A DNA stretch of 14,865 bases from CAIKMD01 sp035533255 (GCA_035533255.1 DATLUE010000386.1:1-14865), one strand, 5' to 3'; positions 1 to 6,207 are shown, counted from the stretch's first letter. The notes: a model not told the origin generated them from the letters alone. Numbers and translations are program-made.

Positions 1-189
1 GGCGAGATGAATCCCGAGCAGCTCTGGGAGACGACGCTCAACCCCGATGCGCGCTCGCTCTTGCAGGTGAAGGTGCCGCATGCGGCGCAGGCCGAGGAGA
101 CCTTCTCGACCCTGATGGGCGACCTGGTCGAGCCGCGCCGCGATTTCATCCAGGCGAATGCGCTGGAAGTCGCCAATCTCGACGTCTGA
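1..189 (+). CDS. gyrB: DNA gyrase subunit B, C-terminal fragment (5' end lies outside the window)
   Basis: GyrB is the ATPase subunit of DNA gyrase, the A2B2 topoisomerase II that introduces negative supercoils. The reading frame is open from base 1 and ends with TGA at 187-189. The 62 visible residues carry the typical end of the GyrB Toprim/C-terminal region: GEMNPEQLWETT, then STLMGDLVEPRRDFI, then the terminal NLDV. The EMNPEQLWETT and MGD..EPRR pattern separates GyrB from ParE, whose tail differs. Only the last part of a protein of roughly 800 residues is present, so the ATP-binding GHKL domain and its start cannot be judged. The stop codon is followed directly by the reverse-strand stop codon of the Nudix gene, so the two genes are convergent with no spacer and no visible intrinsic terminator. 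Confidence 0.93.
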   Translation, partial: GEMNPEQLWETTLNPDARSLLQVKVPHAAQAEETFSTLMGDLVEPRRDFIQANALEVANLDV

Positions 190-876
190 TTAAGCGAGGC
201 GGCGCTCGCGCAGCAGCGCGCGCGATACCGCGATCACGTCCTGCGCGGCGACAAAGCCTGGCAATGCGTCTGCGGCGACGATCTCGATCCGGTCGTATTC
301 GCCGCTCGCGGCTTCCTTATGCAGGCGCGCGATCTCGGCCGCCGATAGCGCGGTGCGCAGCGCGTAGCCGATATCGGTCGTGTGCGCGCCCTCGTCCTCG
401 ATCAGCGCGAATACGACGATCTCGTTGACCGCCGCTGTGGGGATGCCGGTCTCTTCGGCAAGCTCTTGCAGCAACTGGCCGCGCGGATCGCGCGCGCTGT
501 CGCCGATCCCGCCCGAGGGGACCAATTCCCAGCGGCCGCCATCCTGGGTCGTCGCCGCGGATCGCCGGCCGAACACGACACTGTCGCCGCACATCAGCAG
601 GCCCGACACCGCGACCGGCCGCACGCGCAGCAGCGGGAACAGCGCGGGCGCGCGGCGCTGCGCGATGAAGCGGCGATAATCGACGAGACAGCCGCGAAGA
701 TTTCGGCCGTCGCGCGCGATCAGCGAGAGCAGCCTGCCGTCGAACAGCGCGCGCGCGCGGCTCTGTTGCTCGCGCTCCCAGATCGCATCGACGGTCCGTT
801 GCGTGGCGCTATCGAGGGCCGGTGCGGGGAGAAGCTCGATGACCGGCTCGCCGTCGAGCGCCTCGACGCGCAGCAT
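190..876 (-). CDS. Nudix hydrolase with a variant Nudix box
   Basis: Nudix enzymes hydrolyse nucleoside diphosphates linked to another moiety (nucleotide sugars, NADH, ADP-ribose and others). The 228-residue product has a C-terminal Nudix fold (about 85-225) with the box at residues 122-145. The core Q137-E138-L139-A140-E141-E142-T143-G144-I145 keeps the metal-binding glutamates. Two consensus positions differ: the early Glu is Arg129 and the Arg of REUxEE is Gln137. Residues 1-80 form a separate, Arg-rich N-terminal part without a recognised motif. The ATG at 876 is chosen because it overlaps the TAA of the upstream HAD gene (TAATG), a normal coupling arrangement; its own Shine-Dalgarno is weak. 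It is the last gene of the pseI-HAD-Nudix operon, so a sugar-nucleotide substrate is an attractive inference but is not shown. Fold confidence is high; substrate unknown. Confidence 0.85.
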   Translation of the reverse strand: MLRVEALDGEPVIELLPAPALDSATQRTVDAIWEREQQSRARALFDGRLLSLIARDGRNLRGCLVDYRRFIAQRRAPALFPLLRVRPVAVSGLLMCGDSVVFGRRSAATTQDGGRWELVPSGGIGDSARDPRGQLLQELAEETGIPTAAVNEIVVFALIEDEGAHTTDIGYALRTALSAAEIARLHKEAASGEYDRIEIVAADALPGFVAAQDVIAVSRALLRERRLA

Positions 877-1556
877 TACCGCCGTCCGGCGATGCGCCGG
901 GCGCGCTGGCGCTCCAGTTCCGGGATCAGCTCGTCGATCGCGCCGATCAGCCGCACGGATTGCGGCCATTCGACCGGGGTGCGGCTTTCGGCGGCGACGC
1001 CATAGGTGCGGATGCCGGCCGCGATCGCCGATTTCGCGCCGTTGGGCGAATCCTCGACCGCGATCGACAGCTCGCGGGCGCAGCCGCTGCGCGCCAGGGC
1101 GATGCGATAGGGCTCGGGCTCGGGCTTGCCGAGGCAAACCTGGTCGCCGCCGACCACGATGTCGACGAAGCTGGCGAGCCGCACGCGCGCCAGCCAGGCG
1201 CGCGTGCGCGCGGCGGTGTTGGAGGTGACGATGCCGACCGCCCAGCCGTTGCGGAACGCGGCCTCGAGCGTCGCGGCTGCGCCGGCCGCCGGCACCACCT
1301 CGCCGAAAGCGGCATCGATCAGCGCGGTGTAGCGGCCCAGCAATTCATCGAGGCTCTGCGGCAGCGCCCAGCTCCGCTTCAGCATGGCGACTGCCATCGG
1401 CAGCGGCGGGCCGTTGACCGAAGCGAAAGCCTCGTCGCTTGCGGCCGCGCCGCAGCTTGCGGCAAAGCGGTCGAACATCGCGCGCAGGATACCGATGCTA
1501 TCGGCCAGGGTGCCGTCGAGATCGAAAAAGATCCCGCGGCGCGCGTTGCGGCTCAT
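876..1556 (-). CDS. HAD-superfamily hydrolase (phosphatase-like)
   Basis: This 226-residue protein has all four HAD motifs. Motif I is D12-L13-D14-G15-T16 (nucleophile D12 and acid/base D14). Motif II is T111 in VTSNT, motif III is K144 in GKPEP, and motif IV is E168-D169-S170. The helical stretch between motif I and about residue 95 is a class C1 cap, as in phosphoglycolate phosphatase and beta-phosphoglucomutase relatives. Members usually dephosphorylate small sugar or metabolite phosphates in the cytoplasm. The ATG at 1556 overlaps the TGA of pseI as ATGA, and GGAGG at 1564-1568 lies 7 bases upstream, so the start is well supported. Sitting between a nonulosonate synthase and a Nudix gene, it could remove phosphate from a sugar precursor or product, as Kdn/Neu5Ac-9-phosphate phosphatases do. 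That role is inferred from context. Family confident, substrate unknown. Confidence 0.88.
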   Translation of the reverse strand: MSRNARRGIFFDLDGTLADSIGILRAMFDRFAASCGAAASDEAFASVNGPPLPMAVAMLKRSWALPQSLDELLGRYTALIDAAFGEVVPAAGAAATLEAAFRNGWAVGIVTSNTAARTRAWLARVRLASFVDIVVGGDQVCLGKPEPEPYRIALARSGCARELSIAVEDSPNGAKSAIAAGIRTYGVAAESRTPVEWPQSVRLIGAIDELIPELERQRARRIAGRR

Positions 1557-2602
1557 CGCAGCGCCTCCCAGACGATCGGCTCGCCGCGCGCGATCGCCCG
1601 CAAGGCCGGCTTGCCGAGGATTTGTGGCAGGCAGCGCGGCGGCAAGCCATTGCCGGGGCGGATGCTGCGCACGTTCTGGCGCGTTAGCTTTTCGCCGGCA
1701 CCGATATCGGCGGTCGCGTAGAGCGAGCGCCGAAAGACCACGGACGGCTCTTCGCGCTTCGATGCGCCGTATTTGATGCCGCCGCGTGCGCGGAACGCCT
1801 CGCGGCAAGCTTTGACGAGCGCTTCCAACTGGTCGGGCAGGCAGGAGAAGGTCGAATCCGCGGTCGCCGGCTCGCGCGCGTCGATGACGTGCTTTTCGAC
1901 GATCATCGCGCCGATCCCGACCGCGATCGCGGCCGGCAAAGTCTCGAGCGTGTGATCGGAATAGCCGATCGGCACGTCGAAGCGCTTGATCATGTCGGCG
2001 ATGGTGAAGAGATTGGCTTCGGCCGGATCGGCAGGATAGGCGCTGTTGCAGCGCAGTAGCGCGATCTCGCGGCCGCCGCCGTTGCGCGCGGCGTCGAGCG
2101 CGGTCTGGATGTCGGCGAGGGTGCAAAGCCCGGTCGAGATGATCACCGGCTTGCCGGTCGCGGCGCAGGCGGCAATCAGCTCGCTATCGACCGCCTCGAA
2201 CGACGCGATCTTGTAGGCGGGCGCGCCCAGCGTCTCGAGCAGCTCGATCGAATCCTTGCCGAACACCGAGGCGAAAGCGACGATGCCGCATTCCTTGGCA
2301 TAAGCGAAGAGCTCGGGGAACCAGGCATAGGGCGTCGCAGCTTCCTGGTAGAGCGCATGCAGGCGCCGCCCTTTCCACGGGTTGTCGCCCTTGATCACGA
2401 AATCCGGCCGGTCGCAATCGAGGGTTAGGCTGTCGGCGGTATAGGCCTGGAACTTCACCGCGTCGGCGCCCTTCTCGGCCGCGAGCTTGACGATGCGCTT
2501 GGCTCGCGCGAGATCGCCGCCATGATTGGCGGAGGCTTCGGCGATGATGTAGGGCGGCGCGTCGGGGCCGATGCGGCGGCCAGCAATGGTGATCGATTCC
2601 AC
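1553..2602 (-). CDS. pseI: Pseudaminic acid synthase-type enzyme (PseI/NeuB family)
   Basis: NeuB-family enzymes condense phosphoenolpyruvate with a six-carbon N-acetylated sugar to make a nine-carbon nonulosonic acid for surface glycans or flagellin. This 349-residue protein has the full architecture: a TIM-barrel synthase domain (about 15-275) and a C-terminal SAF/antifreeze-like domain (about 288-349). Visible motifs are AEASANHGGD (21-30), KIASFEAVD (131-139), STGLCT (166-171), the metal-ligand histidines H217 in SDHT and H238 in EKH (the 21-residue spacing seen in NeuB), and VRSIRPGNG with R315. DRPDFVIK, LYQEAATPYAW and SIRPGNGLPP resemble pseudaminic acid synthase more than sialic or legionaminic acid synthase. 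The loop usually reading GPDS is T247-A-D-S here. The start is GTG at 2602, with only a weak ribosome-binding site. First gene of the operon; no other Pse gene is visible. Confidence 0.8.
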   Translation of the reverse strand: MESITIAGRRIGPDAPPYIIAEASANHGGDLARAKRIVKLAAEKGADAVKFQAYTADSLTLDCDRPDFVIKGDNPWKGRRLHALYQEAATPYAWFPELFAYAKECGIVAFASVFGKDSIELLETLGAPAYKIASFEAVDSELIAACAATGKPVIISTGLCTLADIQTALDAARNGGGREIALLRCNSAYPADPAEANLFTIADMIKRFDVPIGYSDHTLETLPAAIAVGIGAMIVEKHVIDAREPATADSTFSCLPDQLEALVKACREAFRARGGIKYGASKREEPSVVFRRSLYATADIGAGEKLTRQNVRSIRPGNGLPPRCLPQILGKPALRAIARGEPIVWEALR

Positions 2603-2640
2603 GGGGCTCAGACCTATTCGATGCTCGCGAACCCTAGGTC

Positions 2641-2670
2641 CGGCATGCTTAAAAAAAGCTGAATATGCCG
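2641..2670. promoter_or_regulatory. Inverted repeat with A/T core upstream of pseI
   Basis: Outer arms CGGCAT (2641-2646) and ATGCCG (2665-2670) and inner arms GCTT (2647-2650) and AAGC (2656-2659) flank a run of A. The element sits 39-68 bases upstream of the pseI GTG, in the 183-bp divergent spacer. It could be an operator or a leader hairpin. No convincing -35/-10 pair was found for pseI in this spacer. Confidence 0.3.
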
Positions 2671-2701
2671 CATCGCCGCACGCAACTGCGAACGGACCCC
2701 G

Positions 2702-2723
2702 GGCCGATCACGGCCTTTGGCCG
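2702..2723. repeat. Overlapping competing palindromes upstream of the ThDP-enzyme promoter
   Basis: GGCCG (2702-2706) pairs with CGGCC (2711-2715) across a 4-base loop. The same CGGCC also pairs with GGCCG (2719-2723) across TTT. The two hairpins or half-site pairs therefore exclude each other. They lie immediately upstream of the predicted -35 box, where an activator or repressor would bind. A GC-rich background can produce such palindromes by chance. Confidence 0.25.
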
Positions 2724-2727
2724 GCCT

Positions 2728-2755
2728 TTGATTCGAGTCGGAGTGGCGGTAACAT
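2728..2755 (+). promoter_or_regulatory. Predicted sigma-70-type promoter for the ThDP-dependent enzyme
   Basis: TTGATT at 2728-2733 and TAACAT at 2750-2755 are separated by 16 bases and each match the consensus at four of six positions. The implied start of transcription near 2762 would leave a leader of about 24 bases. AAGAGG at 2774-2779 is a good Shine-Dalgarno 6 bases before the ATG at 2786. Confidence 0.4.
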
Positions 2756-2785
2756 CGCCGCTTCTCCATCCCCAAGAGGCTCATC

Positions 2786-4519
2786 ATGGACGACGCGCCG
2801 TTTCCTTCCGCCGGATCGAAAGGCTCCGACAGCGCGGCCGAGGTGCTGCTGCGGGCGATGAAGGCGAACGGCATCGATTACATGTTCGCCAACCCCGGTA
2901 CCGATTTCGCGCCGATGATCGAAGGGCTGGTGCATTGCCAGCGCAAAGGCGCCGACATCCCGAAGCCGATGGTGATCACGCATGAGAATTGCGCGGTCGC
3001 GATGGCGCATGGCTATTACATGGTCTCGGGCAAGCCGCAGGCGGTGATGGTCCACACCAATGTCGGCACCGCCAACACGCTCAACTGCCTCGCCGACGCC
3101 TGCCGCGACAACGTGCCGATCTTCTTGATGGCCGGCCGCAACCCGATCACCGAGCAGGGCGTGCTCGGCTCGCGCAACGGCCCGATTCATTGGGGCCAGG
3201 AAATGTTCGACCAGGCCGGCATGTTGCGCGAATTCGTCAAATGGGATTACGAGATGCGCCTGCCCATGCAGGCCGAGGACGTGGTGGCGCGCGCTCTCGA
3301 GGTGATGATGGCGTCGCCGCGCGGTTCGGCCTATCTCACCTTGCCGCGCGAGGTGCTGGGCGGCGCGGTGCCCGATTCCAACAAGCCGATGACGCCGCGC
3401 GCGCATCCCTCGATGCCGCATCCCAATCCCGTGGCGATGGAACAGCTCGCGGCGATGATCGCGACCGCCGAGCGGCCGATGATCATTACCTCGGCGGCGG
3501 GCCGCACGCGCCAGGGCATGGAAGCGCTGGCGCGCGTCAGCGAGCGGTTTGCGCTGCCGGTGGTGTCGTTCAATGCGCGCTTCGTCTGCCTGCCGTCCAG
3601 CCACCCGATGAATCTGGGCTATCAGGTGAAGCCGCTCTTGAGCGAGGCCGATCTGGTGATCGTGCTCGATTGCGACGCGCCCTGGTATCCCTCGCAGGAA
3701 AGCCCGCCCGCCGGCTGCCGCATCGTTCAGATCGGCGACGACCCGGCCTTCACGCGCTATCCCATGCGCAGCTTCCCGTGCGATCTGTCGATCACTGCGG
3801 AAACCGTGGCCGCGCTGACGGCGCTCGAAGCGGCGCTGGCCGAAAAGGGCGTCGATCGCAACGCCCACCTCGCCGCGCGCCGGCAGCGCTTGGCCGAGCG
3901 CCACAAGGCGATGCGCGCGCAATGGAAGGCGGCGGTTGATAAAGCCGCGTCGCAGCCAACCATCAAGCTGGAATATCTCAATCACTGCCTCGGCCAGGCG
4001 ATCGGTCCCGACGCGGTCATCGTCAACGAATATTGGGCGCGGCAGGAATTATGCCCGCGCGAGAAAGCCGGCACGTTTTATGGATCGAGCCCGGCTGGCG
4101 GCCTCGGCTGGGGTCTCGGTGCGGCGCTCGGCGCCAAGCTCGCGCTGCCGGACAAGCTCGTGGTCTCGACCTGCGGCGACGGCGCCTACATGTTCGCCAA
4201 TCCGACCGCGTGCCATTGGGTCGGCGAGGCGCACAAGCTGCCCGTGCTCACCGTGATCAACAACAACGCAGTCTACAACGCCGTGCGCCGCGCGACCTTG
4301 GGGATGTACGAGAAAGGCGTCGCGCAGCAGAAGGACGATGCGATGACGCTCGCCGATCTCCAGCCCTCGCCTGCTTTCGAGAAGCTGATCGAGGCGAGCG
4401 GCGGCTATGGCGAGCGGGTCGAGAAGCCGGCCGATCTGCCGGCGGCGCTGGCGCGTGCGGTCAAAGTCGTGCGCGAGGAAAAGCGCCAGGCGCTCTTGAA
4501 CGTCATCGTGACGCTTTAA
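2786..4519 (+). CDS. ThDP-dependent acetolactate synthase-like enzyme, substrate unknown
   Basis: The 577-residue protein has the three-domain layout of the acetolactate synthase/pyruvate oxidase/benzoylformate decarboxylase family: N-terminal pyrimidine-binding domain (about 15-190), central Rossmann-like domain (about 215-345) and C-terminal pyrophosphate-binding domain (about 395-570). The catalytic Glu that activates the ThDP aminopyrimidine is E67 in THENCA. The ThDP/Mg motif runs from G464-D465-G466 to N492-N493-N494, with normal spacing. Such enzymes cleave or form C-C bonds next to a carbonyl, typically 2-keto acids. The sequence is far from biosynthetic IlvB/IlvI in its active-site surroundings (for example ITEQGVLGSRNGPIHWGQE at 121-139), and no small regulatory subunit gene adjoins, so a catabolic or unusual role is more likely. 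The ATG at 2786 follows AAGAGG by 6 bases. It is convergent with gentisate dioxygenase and not co-transcribed with it. Confidence 0.82.
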   Translation: MDDAPFPSAGSKGSDSAAEVLLRAMKANGIDYMFANPGTDFAPMIEGLVHCQRKGADIPKPMVITHENCAVAMAHGYYMVSGKPQAVMVHTNVGTANTLNCLADACRDNVPIFLMAGRNPITEQGVLGSRNGPIHWGQEMFDQAGMLREFVKWDYEMRLPMQAEDVVARALEVMMASPRGSAYLTLPREVLGGAVPDSNKPMTPRAHPSMPHPNPVAMEQLAAMIATAERPMIITSAAGRTRQGMEALARVSERFALPVVSFNARFVCLPSSHPMNLGYQVKPLLSEADLVIVLDCDAPWYPSQESPPAGCRIVQIGDDPAFTRYPMRSFPCDLSITAETVAALTALEAALAEKGVDRNAHLAARRQRLAERHKAMRAQWKAAVDKAASQPTIKLEYLNHCLGQAIGPDAVIVNEYWARQELCPREKAGTFYGSSPAGGLGWGLGAALGAKLALPDKLVVSTCGDGAYMFANPTACHWVGEAHKLPVLTVINNNAVYNAVRRATLGMYEKGVAQQKDDAMTLADLQPSPAFEKLIEASGGYGERVEKPADLPAALARAVKVVREEKRQALLNVIVTL

Positions 4520-4529
4520 ATAGAAGGTG

Positions 4530-4615
4530 AACCGCCCAGTCGCAAAAACGCCAAGATTGGTTTAGCGCGCGTAGCGCCGGTGAAATTCTCTTCTTGCCTT
4601 GGCGTCGGGGCGGTT
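4530..4615 (+). terminator. Long two-part stem-loop after the ThDP-enzyme gene
   Basis: Outer arms AACCGCCC (4530-4537) and GGGCGGTT (4608-4615) and inner arms ACGCCAAG (4548-4555) and CTTGGCGT (4598-4605) are perfect complements. They are separated by an asymmetric internal loop (10 bases versus 2). The right arm runs into TTTTCTT, giving a U-rich tail for rightward transcripts, so it may be the terminator of the preceding gene. The 42-base apical region makes it unusually long, and it could also be a small RNA or a dispersed repeat. Confidence 0.5.
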
Positions 4616-4638
4616 TTCTTCAGTATGCCCAGAGACGA

Positions 4639-4667
4639 AAAAGGCGGCAGAGATTCTGCCGCCTTTT
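4639..4667. terminator. Bidirectional Rho-independent terminator
   Basis: The 13-base arms at 4639-4651 (AAAAGGCGGCAGA) and 4655-4667 (TCTGCCGCCTTTT) are perfectly complementary around a 3-base loop. The A run on one side and the T run on the other give a U tail in both directions. It lies between the stops of two convergent genes, 24 bases beyond the gentisate dioxygenase stop, and can serve both. Confidence 0.9.
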
Positions 4668-4690
4668 GCATCTCAAACGAGTCTTAGAGG

Positions 4691-5755
4691 CTACGCGTTG
4701 CCGCGCTGCTCGCGCCAGAAGTCGAGCTTTTCCTGCGTGACCCGGTCCGAGAAGCTGAACAGCACCGCGTCCGATGACGCTTCGTGCTCGCAGAATTGCC
4801 AGCTCGGCACGGTCCAGACATCGTGCGGTCCCCAGTCGAGCACCTGGTCGCCGACCCGCGTCTTGCCGCTGCCTTCGACGCAGACGAACACGACCCCGTC
4901 GGTTGAGCGATAGGGCATCGATGTGAAGCCCTTGGGCAGAAGCTGCATCCAGGTCGAGATCGTCGGCATCGCCCAGCCGCCATCGATCGGATTGACGAAC
5001 TTCATCTTGTGGCCGAAGCAAGCATCGAGCGGATGGAACTTCGCCATCTTGGCGAGCGCCTCGCGCGAGCGCGCGTAAGGGTAGTTGAAGATCGGCGTCG
5101 TTTGGCTGCCGGGCTTGTAATCTACCGGCAGCAGATTGTAGGCGAATTCCGCGTCCGCCGCGCCTTCGGGCCGCGTCACCGGATGAGTTTTGTCGGGATA
5201 GCCGTCGCGGAACCCGGCATCCATCAGATTGACCAGATGCATGTCGAGCCCGTCGAGCCACACCATCGGCTCCTGGCTGAGATTGCCGTGGTCGTGCCAG
5301 GTCCAGGACGGGGTGATGACGAAGTCGCCGGGCGCCATCATCGTCCGCTCGCCCGAGACCGCGGTATAAGCGTTCTTGCCCTCGATCACGAAGCGCAGCG
5401 CCGAGGCGACGTGGCGGTGCGCCGGCGCGACCTCGCCCGGGAGGATGATCTGCATGCCGGCGAACAGGCTGCGGGTGATGCGGGATTCGCCCGGCATGCC
5501 GGGATTCTCGAGCACCAGCACGCGGCGCTCCGCTTCCTCGGCGGTGATGATCTTGCAGGCTTCCATCAGATAGGGTCGGACATCGCCCCATTTCCAGATC
5601 GCCGGCACGCAGGGGCTTTTCGGCTGCTCCAGCACCAGATTGCCGAGCACCCGCCACAGCGGCGCCAGATGCTGCTGGTTGGCGCGGCCATAAAACTCGA
5701 CGCGGCCTTTTTCGGCCTCGCGGTTGACGGTATGCGCAAAGCCGTCATCGGCCAT
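4691..5755 (-). CDS. Gentisate 1,2-dioxygenase
   Basis: This Fe(II) bicupin dioxygenase opens the ring of gentisate (2,5-dihydroxybenzoate) to maleylpyruvate in the cytoplasm. The 354-residue product has two cupin domains. The N-terminal cupin (about 95-190) holds the predicted iron ligands H113 and H115 in PAHRH and H154 in WTWHDHG; the 41-residue spacing from first to third ligand is that of known gentisate dioxygenases. The C-terminal cupin (about 255-345, STDGVVFVCVEGSG) lacks a His triad, as expected for the family. The start is ATG at 5755, with AAGGAG at 5762-5767 placed 6 bases upstream, which excludes a 20-residue upstream extension. The stop is TAG at 4691-4693, followed by a strong terminator. 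No maleylpyruvate isomerase or fumarylpyruvate hydrolase gene is in the window, so the rest of the pathway must be elsewhere. Close relatives such as salicylate 1,2-dioxygenase cannot be excluded. Confidence 0.88.
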   Translation of the reverse strand: MADDGFAHTVNREAEKGRVEFYGRANQQHLAPLWRVLGNLVLEQPKSPCVPAIWKWGDVRPYLMEACKIITAEEAERRVLVLENPGMPGESRITRSLFAGMQIILPGEVAPAHRHVASALRFVIEGKNAYTAVSGERTMMAPGDFVITPSWTWHDHGNLSQEPMVWLDGLDMHLVNLMDAGFRDGYPDKTHPVTRPEGAADAEFAYNLLPVDYKPGSQTTPIFNYPYARSREALAKMAKFHPLDACFGHKMKFVNPIDGGWAMPTISTWMQLLPKGFTSMPYRSTDGVVFVCVEGSGKTRVGDQVLDWGPHDVWTVPSWQFCEHEASSDAVLFSFSDRVTQEKLDFWREQRGNA

Positions 5756-5829
5756 CGGAGTCTCCTTGAGAAATTGCCGCGCCGGCGGCCGGGAAAGCGC
5801 CCGATTCCGGCGCAAAAGGCGTTGTTATT

Positions 5830-5858
5830 GATATTGAGCGCTGCCCGACCGGAGTCAA
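5830..5858 (-). promoter_or_regulatory. Predicted promoter of the gentisate dioxygenase gene
   Basis: On the reverse strand TTGACT (5858-5853) matches the -35 consensus at five of six positions. It is followed by an A/T-rich stretch (5837-5822) containing CAATATC at -10 distance. The stretch stands out against the GC-rich surroundings. It would give a leader of about 65-70 bases before the ATG at 5755. The exact -10 hexamer is uncertain. Confidence 0.45.
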
Positions 5859-5864
5859 GCGCGG

Positions 5865-6083
5865 CTAGTGGCGGTTACCCCGCGGCAGATCGTCGATCGC
5901 GTGGCCGGTCGTCACCCGATTGTAGATCGCGTTGGCGATGGCGCCCAGGATGATCAGGCTCGGGATCGTCAGCGCCAGCGACAGCCGGGCCGGTCCGTGC
6001 CGGAGGAGCATCCGCACCGTCACGAGCACGACCTCGATCGCCGCGATCGCGAGCCACAACAGATTGCTGAAATTGAGGGCCAA
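5865..6083 (-). CDS. Possible small two-helix membrane protein
   Basis: A 72-residue product with two hydrophobic segments, about 7-24 (LLWLAIAAIEVVLVTV, with a buried Glu17) and about 33-53 (LSLALTIPSLIILGAIA). They are joined by a basic loop containing RMLLRHGPAR, and the tail is charged (DDLPRGNRH). This pattern suggests a small inner-membrane hairpin protein. It resembles no family I can name. The only upstream start in frame is TTG at 6083, with a GGAG-like sequence placed very close, so the start is doubtful. An internal ATG at Met25 would remove the first helix. Support comes from strand agreement with its neighbours, the hydrophobic pattern and a possible promoter upstream. It occupies an otherwise empty 452-base gap between larger genes. 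Confidence 0.4.
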   Translation of the reverse strand: MALNFSNLLWLAIAAIEVVLVTVRMLLRHGPARLSLALTIPSLIILGAIANAIYNRVTTGHAIDDLPRGNRH

Positions 6084-6118
6084 GGCTCCGCCATTGCGTT
6101 GCTGGTGCCGTCGGGGAG

Positions 6119-6145
6119 TCTATATTTTTGCGCTGCGGCTTTCAA
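6119..6145 (-). promoter_or_regulatory. Possible promoter of the small membrane protein gene
   Basis: Reverse-strand TTGAAA (6145-6140) and TATAGA (6124-6119) are separated by 15 bases, slightly short, within an A/T-rich patch. The implied transcript would begin about 30 bases before the TTG start at 6083. Beyond these boxes, the stretch from 6084 to 6207 shows no gene or clear terminator. Confidence 0.35.
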
Positions 6146-6207
6146 TATTGCGGCGCGACGCCAACCATCTCCGGATGATTGCTTTCGGCCTATGATTGTC
6201 GCAAGCG

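Noticed and set aside
877..1137. Upstream extension of the Nudix protein to 1137
   Set aside because: It is antisense-like noise within the HAD gene frame; the TAATG overlap at 874-878 gives a natural start.
1557..2126. N-terminal extension of the HAD protein reaching back to 2126
   Set aside because: It would overlap most of pseI in another frame and reads as Arg/Ala-rich noise. The ATG at 1556 has GGAGG and begins just before the motif I strand.
2571..2874. Small frames on both strands covering the pseI/ThDP-enzyme spacer
   Set aside because: They overlap the starts of two well-supported genes, have no motif, and the region contains promoter-like boxes instead.
2708..3985. A 425-codon reverse-strand frame opposite the ThDP enzyme
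   Set aside because: The opposite strand has intact ThDP motifs in order (E67, GDG at 464-466, NN at 493-494); this frame has no motif and is rich in His and Arg.
5756..5815. A 20-residue N-terminal extension of gentisate dioxygenase
   Set aside because: The strong AAGGAG at 5762-5767 is placed correctly for the ATG at 5755 and lies inside the extension.
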